NCBI RefSeq assembly: GCF_008360935.1
Contig: NZ_SRXO01000004.1
Coordinates: 310,001 to 374,000, forward strand
Reading direction: 5' to 3'
From: Siccirubricoccus phaeus
Lineage (GTDB): Bacteria; Pseudomonadota; Alphaproteobacteria; Acetobacterales; Acetobacteraceae
DNA: 64,000 nucleotides
Shown here: piece after piece, positions 50,609 to 58,880 of the stretch
How positions within the stretch are numbered: the first letter of the stretch is position 1
Layout: the number at the start of each line of letters is the position of its first letter
The notes under the pieces: model-generated
What the model was told of the DNA's origin: nothing
Seen by the model: the letters and a program-made list of their open reading frames with translations, nothing else
The model's database searches: none
Program-made: the position numbers and the translations under genes

Positions 50609-51799
50609 TCAGCGCCGGGCCGGGACGGCCTCGGGCGCGGGTATCGGCCGGATCGCCAGCAGGCAGCCCAGCGCCACCAGCGCCAGCACCCCCGCCGCGC
50701 CGAGGAAATGCGCCGCCGGCCAATTCGCCACCACCGGCGCCGCCAGGGTGGGAGCCAGGGCCTGGCTCACCAGGATGGGCAGGGCGAGCTTTCCCATCAG
50801 CACCGGGTAGCCGCGCGGGCCGAACAGGGCCAGGGGCACCGCGCCGCGGCTGATGGTGAGGATGCCGTTGCTGGCGCCGTAGAGCATGACGAAGGGCACG
50901 GCCATCAGCGGCCCGGCCAGCACCAGCAGCAGCGCGCCCAGCGGCAGCAGCACCCCGCCCAGCCGCGCCACCACCAGCGGATGCGCCCCGCGCCCGGCGG
51001 TGAATTCCAGCAGCCGCCCGCCGACCTGGGAGGGGCCCTGCAAGGCGGCCGCCGCCACCGCCGCGCCGAGCGAGAGGCCCAGCCCGCCCAGCAGGCTCAG
51101 CAGATGGACGGAGAGGGCGCCGGAGATCACCGAGCGCAGGGTGAAGAACATCGCCAGCAGCAGGACGCTGCGCCGCACCCAGGCAAGGGGCGGGGGTGGC
51201 GGCTCGGCCGCCTGCGGGCCGCCTGCCGCCTCCGCCGGCGTCGCCGCGCGCGGCAGCAGGGCGTAGAGCGGCAGGGCGATGAGCAGATTGGCCACGGCAT
51301 AGGCCAGGCAGGTGCCGCGCCAGCCGAGCAGCGGCAGCAGGGCGGTGGAGAGCGGCCAGCCGATGGTGCTGGCGAAGCCGGCGAAGAGGGTGACGACGGT
51401 GATCGGCCGCCGCGCCCCCCGGCCGAACAGCACGCCGAGGGTGGCGAAGGCCGCCTCGTACAGCCCCGCCGACATGCCGAGGCCGAGCACCAGCCAGCCG
51501 GTCACCCAGCCCCAGAGCCCCGGCAGCAGCCCGAGCAAGGCCAGGCCGAGGGCGATGACCAGGGAGGAGAGCATCAGCACCGGCCGGCCGCCCCGCCCCT
51601 CGATGGCCCGCCCCACCCGTGGCGCGGCGAGGCCCGCCAGCAGCAGCGCGGCGGAGAAGGCGCCATAGACCAGCGCCGGCTCCGCTTGGAGGTCCTGCAC
51701 CACCGCCGGCGCCACCACGGCCGGCAGGTAGTAGCTGGTGGCCCAGGCCAGCGTCTGGGCGGTGCCGAGGAGGAGCGCGGCGCGCGATTGGGGCGTCAT
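50609..51799 (-). CDS. MFS transporter
   Basis: This major-facilitator protein has about 396 residues and 12 predicted helices. ATG at 51799 opens helix 1 (ALLLGTAQTLAWATSYYLPAVVAP); the frame to 51919 is Pro/Arg-rich and unlikely to be coding. The loop between helices 2 and 3 has VGRAIEGRGGRPVLML, a form of motif A, and FGPRGYPVLMGKLALP lies between later helices. The GAQT-type start and the Y-Y-L-P segment are shared with bacterial drug and sugar exporters, but the substrate is not clear. It could be regulated by the AraC-type gene upstream on the same strand. Confidence 0.8.
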   Translation of the reverse strand: MTPQSRAALLLGTAQTLAWATSYYLPAVVAPAVVQDLQAEPALVYGAFSAALLLAGLAAPRVGRAIEGRGGRPVLMLSSLVIALGLALLGLLPGLWGWVTGWLVLGLGMSAGLYEAAFATLGVLFGRGARRPITVVTLFAGFASTIGWPLSTALLPLLGWRGTCLAYAVANLLIALPLYALLPRAATPAEAAGGPQAAEPPPPPLAWVRRSVLLLAMFFTLRSVISGALSVHLLSLLGGLGLSLGAAVAAAALQGPSQVGGRLLEFTAGRGAHPLVVARLGGVLLPLGALLLVLAGPLMAVPFVMLYGASNGILTISRGAVPLALFGPRGYPVLMGKLALPILVSQALAPTLAAPVVANWPAAHFLGAAGVLALVALGCLLAIRPIPAPEAVPARR

Positions 51800-51974
51800 T
51801 GCCGTGGAGTCTCGCCCGGCCCGCCCGTACCGCCAAGCGGATGGTGGGCTTAGTCGTCGGCCAGACTCGCACCGGGGGCCGGGGCGGGGGCGCTGCCGGC
51901 GAGGGGGCCGTACCGCCAATGGGCGGGGGGCAGCGCCCGTGGCAGCGCCCCCTGGCAGCGCCCCCTGGCGGGGC

Positions 51975-52808
51975 TTACCGGGACGAACCCCGCGCCCTTT
52001 CCCCCGGCGTCACCCCAAAGGCCGCCCGGTAGGCCGCCCCGAAGGCCGAGGCGCTGGCATACCCCACCGCGGCCGCCGCCCGGGCCGGCGCCACCCCCTG
52101 CGCCAGCAGCGCCGCCGCCTCCGCCAGGCGGAGCAATTGCCGCCACCGGCCGAAGCTCATCCCCGTCTCCCGCCGGAACAGCCGCGTCAGAGTGCGGGCG
52201 CTGGCGCCGCATGCCGCCGCCCAATCCTCGATGGTCAGCGGCCGGGCCGGTTCCGCCTGCAGCGCCGCCGCCAGCCGCTGCAGCCGGGCATCCCGCACCG
52301 CCGGCACGCCCAGCGGCAGGGTGGCGGCGCGCGCCACCTCGTCCCGGATCAGCGCCGCCAGATGGCCGCCGCGCCCGGCCTCGTCCCATTCCAGCGGCTC
52401 GGCGCAGGCGGCCAGGATCAGCTCCCGCAATAGCGGCGAGACGGCCAGCACCGCCACCCCCGGCGGGCCGGCGGCCGCCGCATCGGCGCGGAAGAAGATG
52501 GAGCGCATGGCGACCCGGCCCGCCGTCGCCGTGGTGTGCGCCACGCCCGCCGGCACCCACAGCGCCCGCCCTGGCGGCACCACGAAGCTGGCCGCATCGG
52601 TCGCGATGCGCATGACGCCGCGCGTCGCGTAGAGGAGCTGGGCGCGCTCATGGGTATGGCGCGGCACCGTCTCGGCCTCTGCGTAGTCCCGGGTGAAGGC
52701 GGCGAGGGGCCGGTCCACCGCCTCCTGCGGCAGGTTGCGCCCCGGGGCCGAGGCTTGGGCGGCCGGGGATTGACCGGTTCTCGACAGGGTTTGGCCAGCC
52801 ATCGTCAT
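51975..52808 (-). CDS. AraC-family transcriptional regulator
   Basis: This 277-residue regulator has an N-terminal cupin sensor (PRHTHERAQLLYATRGVMRIAT, then GRALWVPAGVAHTT), a type often seen in repressors or activators of efflux genes. The C-terminal pair of helix-turn-helix motifs is at about residues 185-275: TIEDWAAACGASARTLTRLF with ETGMSFGRWRQLLRL, then AAAAVGYASASAFGAAYRAAFGVTP. It is divergent from the MFS gene at 52855, only 46 bases away, which is the most likely target. It lies 175 bases upstream of another MFS gene on its own strand. Confidence 0.9.
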   Translation of the reverse strand: MTMAGQTLSRTGQSPAAQASAPGRNLPQEAVDRPLAAFTRDYAEAETVPRHTHERAQLLYATRGVMRIATDAASFVVPPGRALWVPAGVAHTTATAGRVAMRSIFFRADAAAAGPPGVAVLAVSPLLRELILAACAEPLEWDEAGRGGHLAALIRDEVARAATLPLGVPAVRDARLQRLAAALQAEPARPLTIEDWAAACGASARTLTRLFRRETGMSFGRWRQLLRLAEAAALLAQGVAPARAAAAVGYASASAFGAAYRAAFGVTPGERARGSSR

Positions 52809-52854
52809 CCGGCCATACTAGGCTTGCCGCCCGCCAGCCAAAACCGGAAACGCC

Positions 52855-54087
52855 ATGTCGGACCACGCCACGCGCCAGATCGTTTTCATCAACGCGGCGC
52901 ATGTCATCACCCATTACGTGCTGCTGATCCTCGCCACCGCCGTGCTGGGGATGGTGCAGCAATCGCCCGAGGCCTTCGGGGAGGTGTATGGGCCGGTGCT
53001 GGCGCTCGGCACCGGGATGTTCGTCGCCTATGGCCTCGGGGCGCTGCCGATGGGGCATCTGGCGGCGAAATTCGGCGCCCGCGCCATGATGGCGGCCTTC
53101 TTCATCGGCACCGGCGCCTGCCTGCTCTGGGCAGCGATGGCCAGCAGCCCCTGGATGCTGGCGGTCTCGCTGACGCTGATGGGCGGGTTCGCGGCCATCT
53201 ATCACCCCATCGGCACCGCCATGCTGGTGGAGGCGGCGACCGGGAAGCGGCTCGGCCGCTCGGTCGGCATCAACGGCGCCTTCGGCAATATGGGCGTGGC
53301 GCTGGCGCCGGTGGTCACCGCCTTCCTTGCCGCCCGGCTGGGCTGGCACTGGGCCTTCGGCGTGCCGGGGGCCATCAGCATCGCCCTCGGCCTGCTTTAC
53401 CTGCGGGAGCCGGCCTTCGACGCGGCCAAGGCGGGGGGGACGAAGAAGCCCTTCCCGGTCATCCCGCCCGCCCTGGTGCGCCGCGCCGTGGTGGTGCTGC
53501 TCTCCATCGCCGCCGTCTCCGGCCTGGTGTTCAACGCCTTCGCCCTGCTGCTGCCGAAGCTGATGGAGGAGCGGCTGGCGAATTCCCCGGATCTGCTGCC
53601 GGTGGTCGGCATGCTGGCCTTCCTGGCGACGCTGTGCGGCGGGCTGACGCAGTTCACGGTGGGCCAGATGATCGACCGCTTCACCCTGAAGCAGGTCTTC
53701 CTGCCGCTGGCGATCCTTCTGGCCCCGTGCCTGGCGCTGCTGGCCTTCGCCCCCGGCTGGGCGGTGCTGCCTCTGTCGGCGCTGGTGGCCGCCGCCATCT
53801 TCGGTCAGGTGACGGTGAACGAGACGATGACCGCCCGCTATGTGGCGCCGGCGCTGCGGGTGAAATTGTATTCGGTCCGCTTCACCATCGGCTTCCTCGG
53901 CGCGGCCGCCGCCTCGCCCCTGGTTGGTTTCCTGCATGCCTCGACGGGCGGCCTGGTCGTCCCCCTGCTGCTTCTGGCCCTGGCCGGCGTGGTGACGCTG
54001 GTTTGTGCCCTGTTCTTCCCCAACCGCCCGGAGGAGCTGGCTCCCGAGCGCTGGGCCGCGCTGGGGGCGCCCGCCGCGGCGGAGTGA
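52855..54087 (+). CDS. MFS transporter
   Basis: This 410-residue, 12-helix major-facilitator carrier has motif A in GALPMGHLAAKFGARAMM after helix 2. GGFAAIYHPIGTAMLVEAAT, with the conserved H-P-x-G, is reminiscent of fosmidomycin-resistance-type exporters. GRSVGINGAFGNMGVALAPV and GWHWAFGVPGAISIALGLLY follow in order. The C-terminal half shows the related loop GQMIDRFTLKQVFLPL. Divergent transcription from an AraC-type gene suggests inducible efflux. The role as an exporter is inference. Confidence 0.85.
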   Translation: MSDHATRQIVFINAAHVITHYVLLILATAVLGMVQQSPEAFGEVYGPVLALGTGMFVAYGLGALPMGHLAAKFGARAMMAAFFIGTGACLLWAAMASSPWMLAVSLTLMGGFAAIYHPIGTAMLVEAATGKRLGRSVGINGAFGNMGVALAPVVTAFLAARLGWHWAFGVPGAISIALGLLYLREPAFDAAKAGGTKKPFPVIPPALVRRAVVVLLSIAAVSGLVFNAFALLLPKLMEERLANSPDLLPVVGMLAFLATLCGGLTQFTVGQMIDRFTLKQVFLPLAILLAPCLALLAFAPGWAVLPLSALVAAAIFGQVTVNETMTARYVAPALRVKLYSVRFTIGFLGAAAASPLVGFLHASTGGLVVPLLLLALAGVVTLVCALFFPNRPEELAPERWAALGAPAAAE

Positions 54088-54126
54088 TGTCCCGGCTTCA
54101 GGTCCGCGGAATTAAACGCGTGGTTT

Positions 54127-54176
54127 CCAAAGGCCCTTCGGCCTTTGGTGGGGGAGCTTGCGGGGGCAAAGCCCCC
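54127..54176. terminator. two consecutive hairpins after the MFS gene
   Basis: CCAAAGGC-CCTTCG-GCCTTTGG (54127-54148) is a perfect 8-bp stem. GGGGGC-AAA-GCCCCC (54162-54176) follows. They lie between the MFS gene and the ATP synthase operon and could terminate MFS transcription. There is no U-tract, and they may belong to a repeat family not seen elsewhere in this window. Confidence 0.45.
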
Positions 54177-54229
54177 TCAAACCTTGCTTTCCGCCATCTG
54201 TTGCGCTGCATGGCCACCACGTGGCTTGC

Positions 54230-54258
54230 TTGACACTTAACGGGAGGCGCCTTACCAG
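54230..54258 (+). promoter_or_regulatory. possible promoter of the ATP synthase F0 operon
   Basis: TTGACA at 54230-54235 is a perfect -35. The region at 54252-54258 (TTACCAG) is a weak -10 at 16-17 bases. It lies about 42 bases before the atpI start codon, with no other candidate in the gap 54088-54299. Confidence 0.35.
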
Positions 54259-54299
54259 CCGCATGCCTTCCGGCGGAGCACCGCAGGGGGAGCATAGGG

Positions 54300-54596
54300 G
54301 TGGTTGAGCGCGACGGCTTCGAGCAACGTCTCCGGGATGCCCGGGCCCGCCAGGGTCTGGACCGCACGAAGGAGAGCGGGCAGGCGGGGCTGCCGACCGG
54401 GTCCTGGGGGATCGGGTTCCGCGCGGGCGTGGAGGTGGTGTCGGCCCTGGCGGTCGGCGTCGTTGCCGGCCTGCTGCTGGATCGCTGGCTCGGGACCAAG
54501 CCCTGGCTCTTCCTTCTGTTCTTCGTCCTGGGCTCGGCGGCCGGGGTGCTGAACGTCTATCGGTTGTTCACCCCGCGCGGTCGCCGGAAGGGCTGA
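54300..54596 (+). CDS. atpI: ATP synthase protein I (AtpI)
   Basis: This small membrane protein is encoded first in the F0 operon and helps assemble the c-ring. The 98 residues begin with a charged, cytoplasmic segment (GFEQRLRDARARQGLDR), followed by two hydrophobic helices, VEVVSALAVGVVAGLLLDRWLG and LFLLFFVLGSAAGVLNVYRL, the standard layout of the AtpI/Q family in alphaproteobacteria. The start is a GTG at 54300 after GGGG-rich bases. atpB follows after 26 bases. Confidence 0.85.
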   Translation: MVERDGFEQRLRDARARQGLDRTKESGQAGLPTGSWGIGFRAGVEVVSALAVGVVAGLLLDRWLGTKPWLFLLFFVLGSAAGVLNVYRLFTPRGRRKG

Positions 54597-54622
54597 GTCG
54601 TTCGTCGCCGGGAGAGGCTGCC

Positions 54623-55378
54623 GTGGCTGCTGAGGGAAAGGCCATCGATGCGCTGAGCCAGTTCGAGCTGGCGCCGGTGCTGGGCATTGTCGGCGACTCG
54701 GTCGGCTTCACCCAGTCCAACGCGCATATGCTGCTGGCGGTCGTGCTGATCACCGCGCTGATGGTCTATGGCATGGCGCAGCGGGCCGTCATCCCGGGCC
54801 GGCTGCAGGCGCTGGCGGAATCGGCCTATGAGTTCGTCCATGGGCTGGTGACGGAGCAGGTGGGCGAGGAGGGGCGGAAATTCTTCCCCTTCGTCTTCTC
54901 GCTCTTCATGTTCGTGCTGTTCGGCAATCTGCTCGGCCTGCTGCCCTACGCCTTCACCTTCACCAGCCATATCGCCGTCACCTTCGGCCTGGCCTTCGTG
55001 GTCTTCGTGCTGATCACGGTGGTGGCGCTGGCGATCCACGGCACCAAGTTCTTCGGCTACTTCTTCCCGGAAGGCGCGCCGATCTGGCTGGCGCCGATCA
55101 TCGTGCCGGTCGAGATCGTTTCCTACCTCTCGCGGCCGATCAGCCTCTCCATTCGTCTCTTTGCCAACATGGTGGCGGGGCACGTGATGCTGAAGGTGTT
55201 CGCCACCTTCATCCTGCTGATCGGCGGGCTCGGCGTCATCGGCCCCTTCGTGGCGGTGCTGCCGCTCGCTATCAACGTCGCCCTGGTGGGGTTCGAATTG
55301 CTGGTGGCCTTTCTGCAGGCCTATGTGTTCGCCATCCTCACCTGCATCTACCTGCACGACGCCGTGCACCTGCACTGA
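54623..55378 (+). CDS. atpB: ATP synthase F0 subunit a
   Basis: Subunit a provides the two proton half-channels next to the c-ring. The 251 residues include the essential Arg in LSIRLFANMVAGH and the partner segment SRPISLS before it. The N-terminal part (SQFELAPVLGI) and the helix-rich LFMFVLFGNLLGLLPYAFT are characteristic. Translation starts at a GTG (54623) preceded by GGGAGAGG. The C-terminal AYVFAILTCIYLHDAVHLH is the family's last helix. Inner membrane; second gene of the F0 operon. Confidence 0.96.
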   Translation: MAAEGKAIDALSQFELAPVLGIVGDSVGFTQSNAHMLLAVVLITALMVYGMAQRAVIPGRLQALAESAYEFVHGLVTEQVGEEGRKFFPFVFSLFMFVLFGNLLGLLPYAFTFTSHIAVTFGLAFVVFVLITVVALAIHGTKFFGYFFPEGAPIWLAPIIVPVEIVSYLSRPISLSIRLFANMVAGHVMLKVFATFILLIGGLGVIGPFVAVLPLAINVALVGFELLVAFLQAYVFAILTCIYLHDAVHLH

Positions 55379-55420
55379 GCGGTCTGTAGAAACCTCCAAC
55401 AGGAACGGAAGGATTTTCCC

Positions 55421-55645
55421 ATGGAAGTGGCTGCCGCGAAGGCCCTCGGAGCCGGCATCGCCGTTATCGCCCTGTTCGGCGTCGGCCTCGGCATCGGCAA
55501 CATCTTCTCCTCGCTGATCAACAGCGTGGCCCGCAACCCGGGCGCCCGCGACGCCGTCTTCCCGATCGGCATTCTGGGCTTCGCGCTGACGGAAGCGGTG
55601 GCGCTGTTCGCGCTGCTGATCGCCTTCCTCATCCTGTTCGCCTGA
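55421..55645 (+). CDS. atpE: ATP synthase F0 subunit c
   Basis: This 74-residue hairpin protein forms the rotating ring. Helix 1 is [20 protein letters not shown], with the Gly-rich packing motif. The polar loop is ARNPGARD (R-x-P form). Helix 2 carries the proton-binding Glu58 in [10 protein letters not shown]. No sodium-site signature is apparent, so it is taken as a proton type. ATG follows an AACGGAAGG ribosome site. High expression relative to neighbours is expected because many copies are needed. Confidence 0.96.
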   Translation: MEVAAAKALGAGIAVIALFGVGLGIGNIFSSLINSVARNPGARDAVFPIGILGFALTEAVALFALLIAFLILFA

Positions 55646-55721
55646 GATCGCGGCGGGCGCGGCGCGGCACGACCGCCGCCCCGCCCCGCCCCGCATCCCA
55701 CCGGGCGATAGGAGATTTCGC

Positions 55722-56330
55722 GTGACGCCTCGGATTCTCATCGTCGCATCCCTGTTCGGGCTTGCCCTGCCCGCGCTGGCGCTTGCGGCCACGACCGGCG
55801 AGGTGCCGGTGGAGGGGATGCCGCAGCTTGCCTTCGGCCATCCCGAACAGGGCCGCTTCCTGGTGGCCAATGTCGTCTGGCTGTTCATCCTCTTCGGCCT
55901 GCTCTACGTCCTGATGGCGAACTACGCGCTGCCGCGCGTGGCCAGCGTGCTGGCGGAGCGGCAGGCGCGGATCGAGGCGGATCTGGAGCAGGCGCAGGCG
56001 GCGAAGCAGCGGGCGGATGCCGCGCTGGCGGAGCACCAGGCGGCCACCGCCCGCGCCCGCGCCGAAGCGCAGGCGGCCATCGCCACCGCGACGCAGCAGG
56101 CCCAGGCCGAGACGACGGTCCGGGAGGAGGCGCTGAACGCCCGCCTCGCCGCGCAGATCGATGCGGCTGAGCAGCGCATCGCCACCTCCCGCGACGCGGC
56201 CATGGGCGCGTTGAGGACGGTGGCCGCCGACGCCGCGGAAGCGCTGGTGGCGCGGTTGACCGGCAGCACCGACCGCGCGGCGGTGGAACGGGCGGTGGGC
56301 ACCGAACTCGCGGCGCGGGGGCAGGCCTGA
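55722..56330 (+). CDS. atpF': ATP synthase F0 subunit b'
   Basis: This is one of the two different b-type stalk subunits found in photosynthetic and many alphaproteobacterial enzymes. The 202 residues start at a GTG (55722), with an N-terminal hydrophobic segment (LIVASLFGLALPALALA) that may be a signal or first helix, then the membrane anchor FLVANVVWLFILFGLLYVLM and a long Ala/Glu/Gln-rich coiled coil to the C-terminus. Its stop overlaps the ATG of the next gene (TGATG at 56328), so b and b' are translated in step to form the heterodimer. Confidence 0.92.
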   Translation: MTPRILIVASLFGLALPALALAATTGEVPVEGMPQLAFGHPEQGRFLVANVVWLFILFGLLYVLMANYALPRVASVLAERQARIEADLEQAQAAKQRADAALAEHQAATARARAEAQAAIATATQQAQAETTVREEALNARLAAQIDAAEQRIATSRDAAMGALRTVAADAAEALVARLTGSTDRAAVERAVGTELAARGQA

Positions 56331-56833
56331 TGCACCATTACGAGCATTTCTGGCTCGACCCGAAATTCTGGGTCGGCGTCAGCTTCGTGGTCTTCCTGGT
56401 GCTGTTCGGCCGCAAGGCCTGGGCCGCGGCGGCGTCCATGCTGGATGCCAAGGCGGCGCGGGTGCGGGCGGAGCTGGCCGAGGCGGCGCGGCTGCGCGGC
56501 GAGGCCGAGGCGATGCTGAAGCAGGCGGAGGCCGACCGCGCCGCGGCGCTGGCGGAAGCCGAGCAGATGCTGAGCCGGGCCCGGGGCGAGGCCAAGCGCC
56601 TGGCGGAGAACGCCGCGGCCGAGGCGGAAGCGGCGGCAAAGCGGCGGGAACGCATGGCGATGGACCGCATCGCCGCGGCCGAGGCCGGGGCGCTGGCCGA
56701 GGTGCGCAACGCGGCGGCCGAAGTGGCCGCGGCGGCGGCGCGGACCGTGATCGCCGAGCGGATGGATGCCACCGCCGATGCGGCGCTGATCGACCGGGCC
56801 GTGGCGGATCTGCCGCGGGCGCTGCGGGCTTAA
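56330..56833 (+). CDS. atpF: ATP synthase F0 subunit b
   Basis: This is the second stalk subunit (167 residues). It has one N-terminal membrane helix (FWVGVSFVVFLVLFGRKAW) and then a charged, Ala-rich coiled coil that reaches F1; VRAELAEAARLRGEAEAML shows the heptad-like pattern. The F1 genes (atpHAGDC) are not adjacent, as is usual for alphaproteobacteria where F0 and F1 operons are separate. It is the last gene of the operon; a GC-rich hairpin follows. Confidence 0.93.
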   Translation: MHHYEHFWLDPKFWVGVSFVVFLVLFGRKAWAAAASMLDAKAARVRAELAEAARLRGEAEAMLKQAEADRAAALAEAEQMLSRARGEAKRLAENAAAEAEAAAKRRERMAMDRIAAAEAGALAEVRNAAAEVAAAAARTVIAERMDATADAALIDRAVADLPRALRA

Positions 56834-56834
56834 T

Positions 56835-56865
56835 CCCCCGACGGCGCTTCGCGCCGCCGCGGGGG
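56835..56865 (+). terminator. probable terminator of the ATP synthase F0 operon
   Basis: The inner stem CGGCGC-TTC-GCGCCG (56842-56856) is enclosed by an outer CCCCCG/CGGGGG stem (56835-56840 with 56860-56865), directly after the atpF stop. There is no U-tract. The rest of the gap to 57100 shows only the leader of the next gene. Confidence 0.55.
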
Positions 56866-57100
56866 CGGGTCTCGCCCCGGGCGGGCGCCGCGCGTCGCCA
56901 TGGGGTCTTGCCAGGCTCAAGCGATGCCGGACCCGCGCAGCTTGCCGCGGCAAGCCGCGCGGCAGGGGACCGGCGGCCGGGGTTGTGCCGCCGGACATCG
57001 CCGCCCGGTGACCGGTCTCGCTCCGCTACGCGCGCCTCGGCTTTGCGCCTCTGTGCTGCCGGGCTAGAATCCCAGGGTTTCGCTGGGAGAGACCCTGACG

Positions 57101-58675
57101 ATGCGTCGCTTCGCGCTGGCCACCGCCCTGCTCTGCGGCTCGGTCCTCACCGCCCAGGCCCAGACCTTCCGCTGGGCCAATGACGGCGATGTCAACTCCA
57201 TGGACCCCTATACGCGGCAGGAAACCTTCCTGCTTTCCTTCGGGTCCAATTTCTACGAGCCCTTGGTGCGGCGGAACCGGCAGATGGAGCCGGAGCCGGC
57301 CCTGGCCGAGCGCTGGGAGCAGCCCTCCCCCACCGTGTGGCGCTTCCACCTGCGCCGCGGCGTGAAGTTCACGGACGGCACGCCCTTCACCGCCGATGAC
57401 GTGGTGTTCAGCGCCCAGCGCGTCCGCGCCCAGGGCTCCAACCTCCAATCCGTGCTGGCGACGGTGAAGGAGGTCCGCAAGATCGACGACCACACGGTGG
57501 AGTTCGAAACCAGCGTCCCGGACCCCATCCTGATCCAGGAGATCACCAATTGGGGCATGTTCTCCCGCGTCTGGGCGGAGAAGAACAACGCGACCCGCCC
57601 GACCGACCTGACGACGCGCGAGGAGAATTTCGCCACCCGCAACGCCATGGGCACCGGCCCCTTCCGCCTGGTGCTGCGGGAGCCGGACCGGCGCACCGTC
57701 ATCGAGCGCAACCCGGATTGGTGGGACAAGCCGGAGCACAACATCCAGCGGGCGGAACTCAACATCATCGCCAATGACGCGACGCGGGTCGCCGCGCTGC
57801 TCTCCGGCGAGGTGGATTTCGTCTACACCGTGCCGCCGCAGGATGTGGACCGCATCGGCCGCACCCAGGGCGTCCGCATCATCCAGGGGCCGGAGCTGCG
57901 CACCATCTATCTGGGCATGGACCAGATGCGGCCGCAGCTCCTGAAATCGGACGTGCAGGGGAAGAACCCCTTCCAGGATGTGCGGGTGCGCCGCGCCATG
58001 CTGCTGGCGATCGACGTCAACGCCATCCAGCGCACCGTCATGCGCGGCCAGTCCCGCCCCAGCAACCTGATCTACGGCCCAGGGGTGAACGGCTTCCAGG
58101 AGGCCGACGACGTGCGCCCGCCGATCGATCTCGCGGCGGCGCGCCGGCTGCTGACGGAGGCCGGCTACCCGAACGGCTTCGGCGTGACGATGGACTGCCC
58201 GAACGACCGCTACGTGAATGACGAGGCGATCTGCACGGCCGTCGTCGCCATGCTGGCGCGCATCAACATCCGCGTGACGCTGAATGCGCAGACCCGCGCC
58301 CGCTACTTCGCCGAGATCAACGCGCCGCGCTACAACACCAGCTTCTACCTGCTGGGCTGGACCCCGACGACGAGCGACGCGCACAACGCCTTCTTCAGCC
58401 TCGCCGGTTCCCGCAACGGTGCCCGCGGCGTGTTCAACAATGGCGGCTATTCCAACCCGCAGCTCGACACGCTGATCGACCGGATGGCGGTGGAGACCGA
58501 CGCGGCGAAGCGGCAGCAGATCATCAGCGAGGCCGCTCGGGTGCTGCGGGAGGATGTCGGCTACATCCCGCTGCACCAGCAGCAGATCGTCTGGGCGGCG
58601 CGGAACGGGGTGGAGGTGCCGCAGACGGCGGACAACTACATCCAGCTCCGCTGGGTGCGCGTGCCGGCGCGCTGA
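57101..58675 (+). CDS. ABC transporter family-5 substrate-binding protein (peptide/opine type)
   Basis: This 524-residue periplasmic receptor is of the DppA/OppA class. The signal peptide MRRFALATALLCGSVLTAQAQ is cleaved near AQA. TFRWANDGDVNSMDPY opens the mature part. WRFHLRRGVKFTDGTPFTADDVVFS is the diagnostic segment near residue 90, and NPFQDVRVRRAMLLAIDV lies in the middle. Permease and ATPase genes are not next to it, so it is either an orphan receptor or served elsewhere. ATG 57101 is preceded by GGGAGAG. Ligands of the family include peptides, opines and nickel complexes; none is indicated. Confidence 0.9.
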   Translation: MRRFALATALLCGSVLTAQAQTFRWANDGDVNSMDPYTRQETFLLSFGSNFYEPLVRRNRQMEPEPALAERWEQPSPTVWRFHLRRGVKFTDGTPFTADDVVFSAQRVRAQGSNLQSVLATVKEVRKIDDHTVEFETSVPDPILIQEITNWGMFSRVWAEKNNATRPTDLTTREENFATRNAMGTGPFRLVLREPDRRTVIERNPDWWDKPEHNIQRAELNIIANDATRVAALLSGEVDFVYTVPPQDVDRIGRTQGVRIIQGPELRTIYLGMDQMRPQLLKSDVQGKNPFQDVRVRRAMLLAIDVNAIQRTVMRGQSRPSNLIYGPGVNGFQEADDVRPPIDLAAARRLLTEAGYPNGFGVTMDCPNDRYVNDEAICTAVVAMLARINIRVTLNAQTRARYFAEINAPRYNTSFYLLGWTPTTSDAHNAFFSLAGSRNGARGVFNNGGYSNPQLDTLIDRMAVETDAAKRQQIISEAARVLREDVGYIPLHQQQIVWAARNGVEVPQTADNYIQLRWVRVPAR

Positions 58676-58880
58676 GCGGAAGGGGTTGGGCGCATTGCGC
58701 CCAACGCGCCAGGGGAAAGGGGCTGCATCCCGGTTCCGCCGGGGCGCAGGCCGGGCCTCTCGATCCCCCCGCCTGCGGGGAGGCCGGAAGGGGGGATGTA
58801 CGGCGCCGGGCCCGCACGCGCCGCCGGTCACGATACCCCCACCCCGACCCTCCCCCGCAGCGCGGGAGAGGGAGCGAGGC

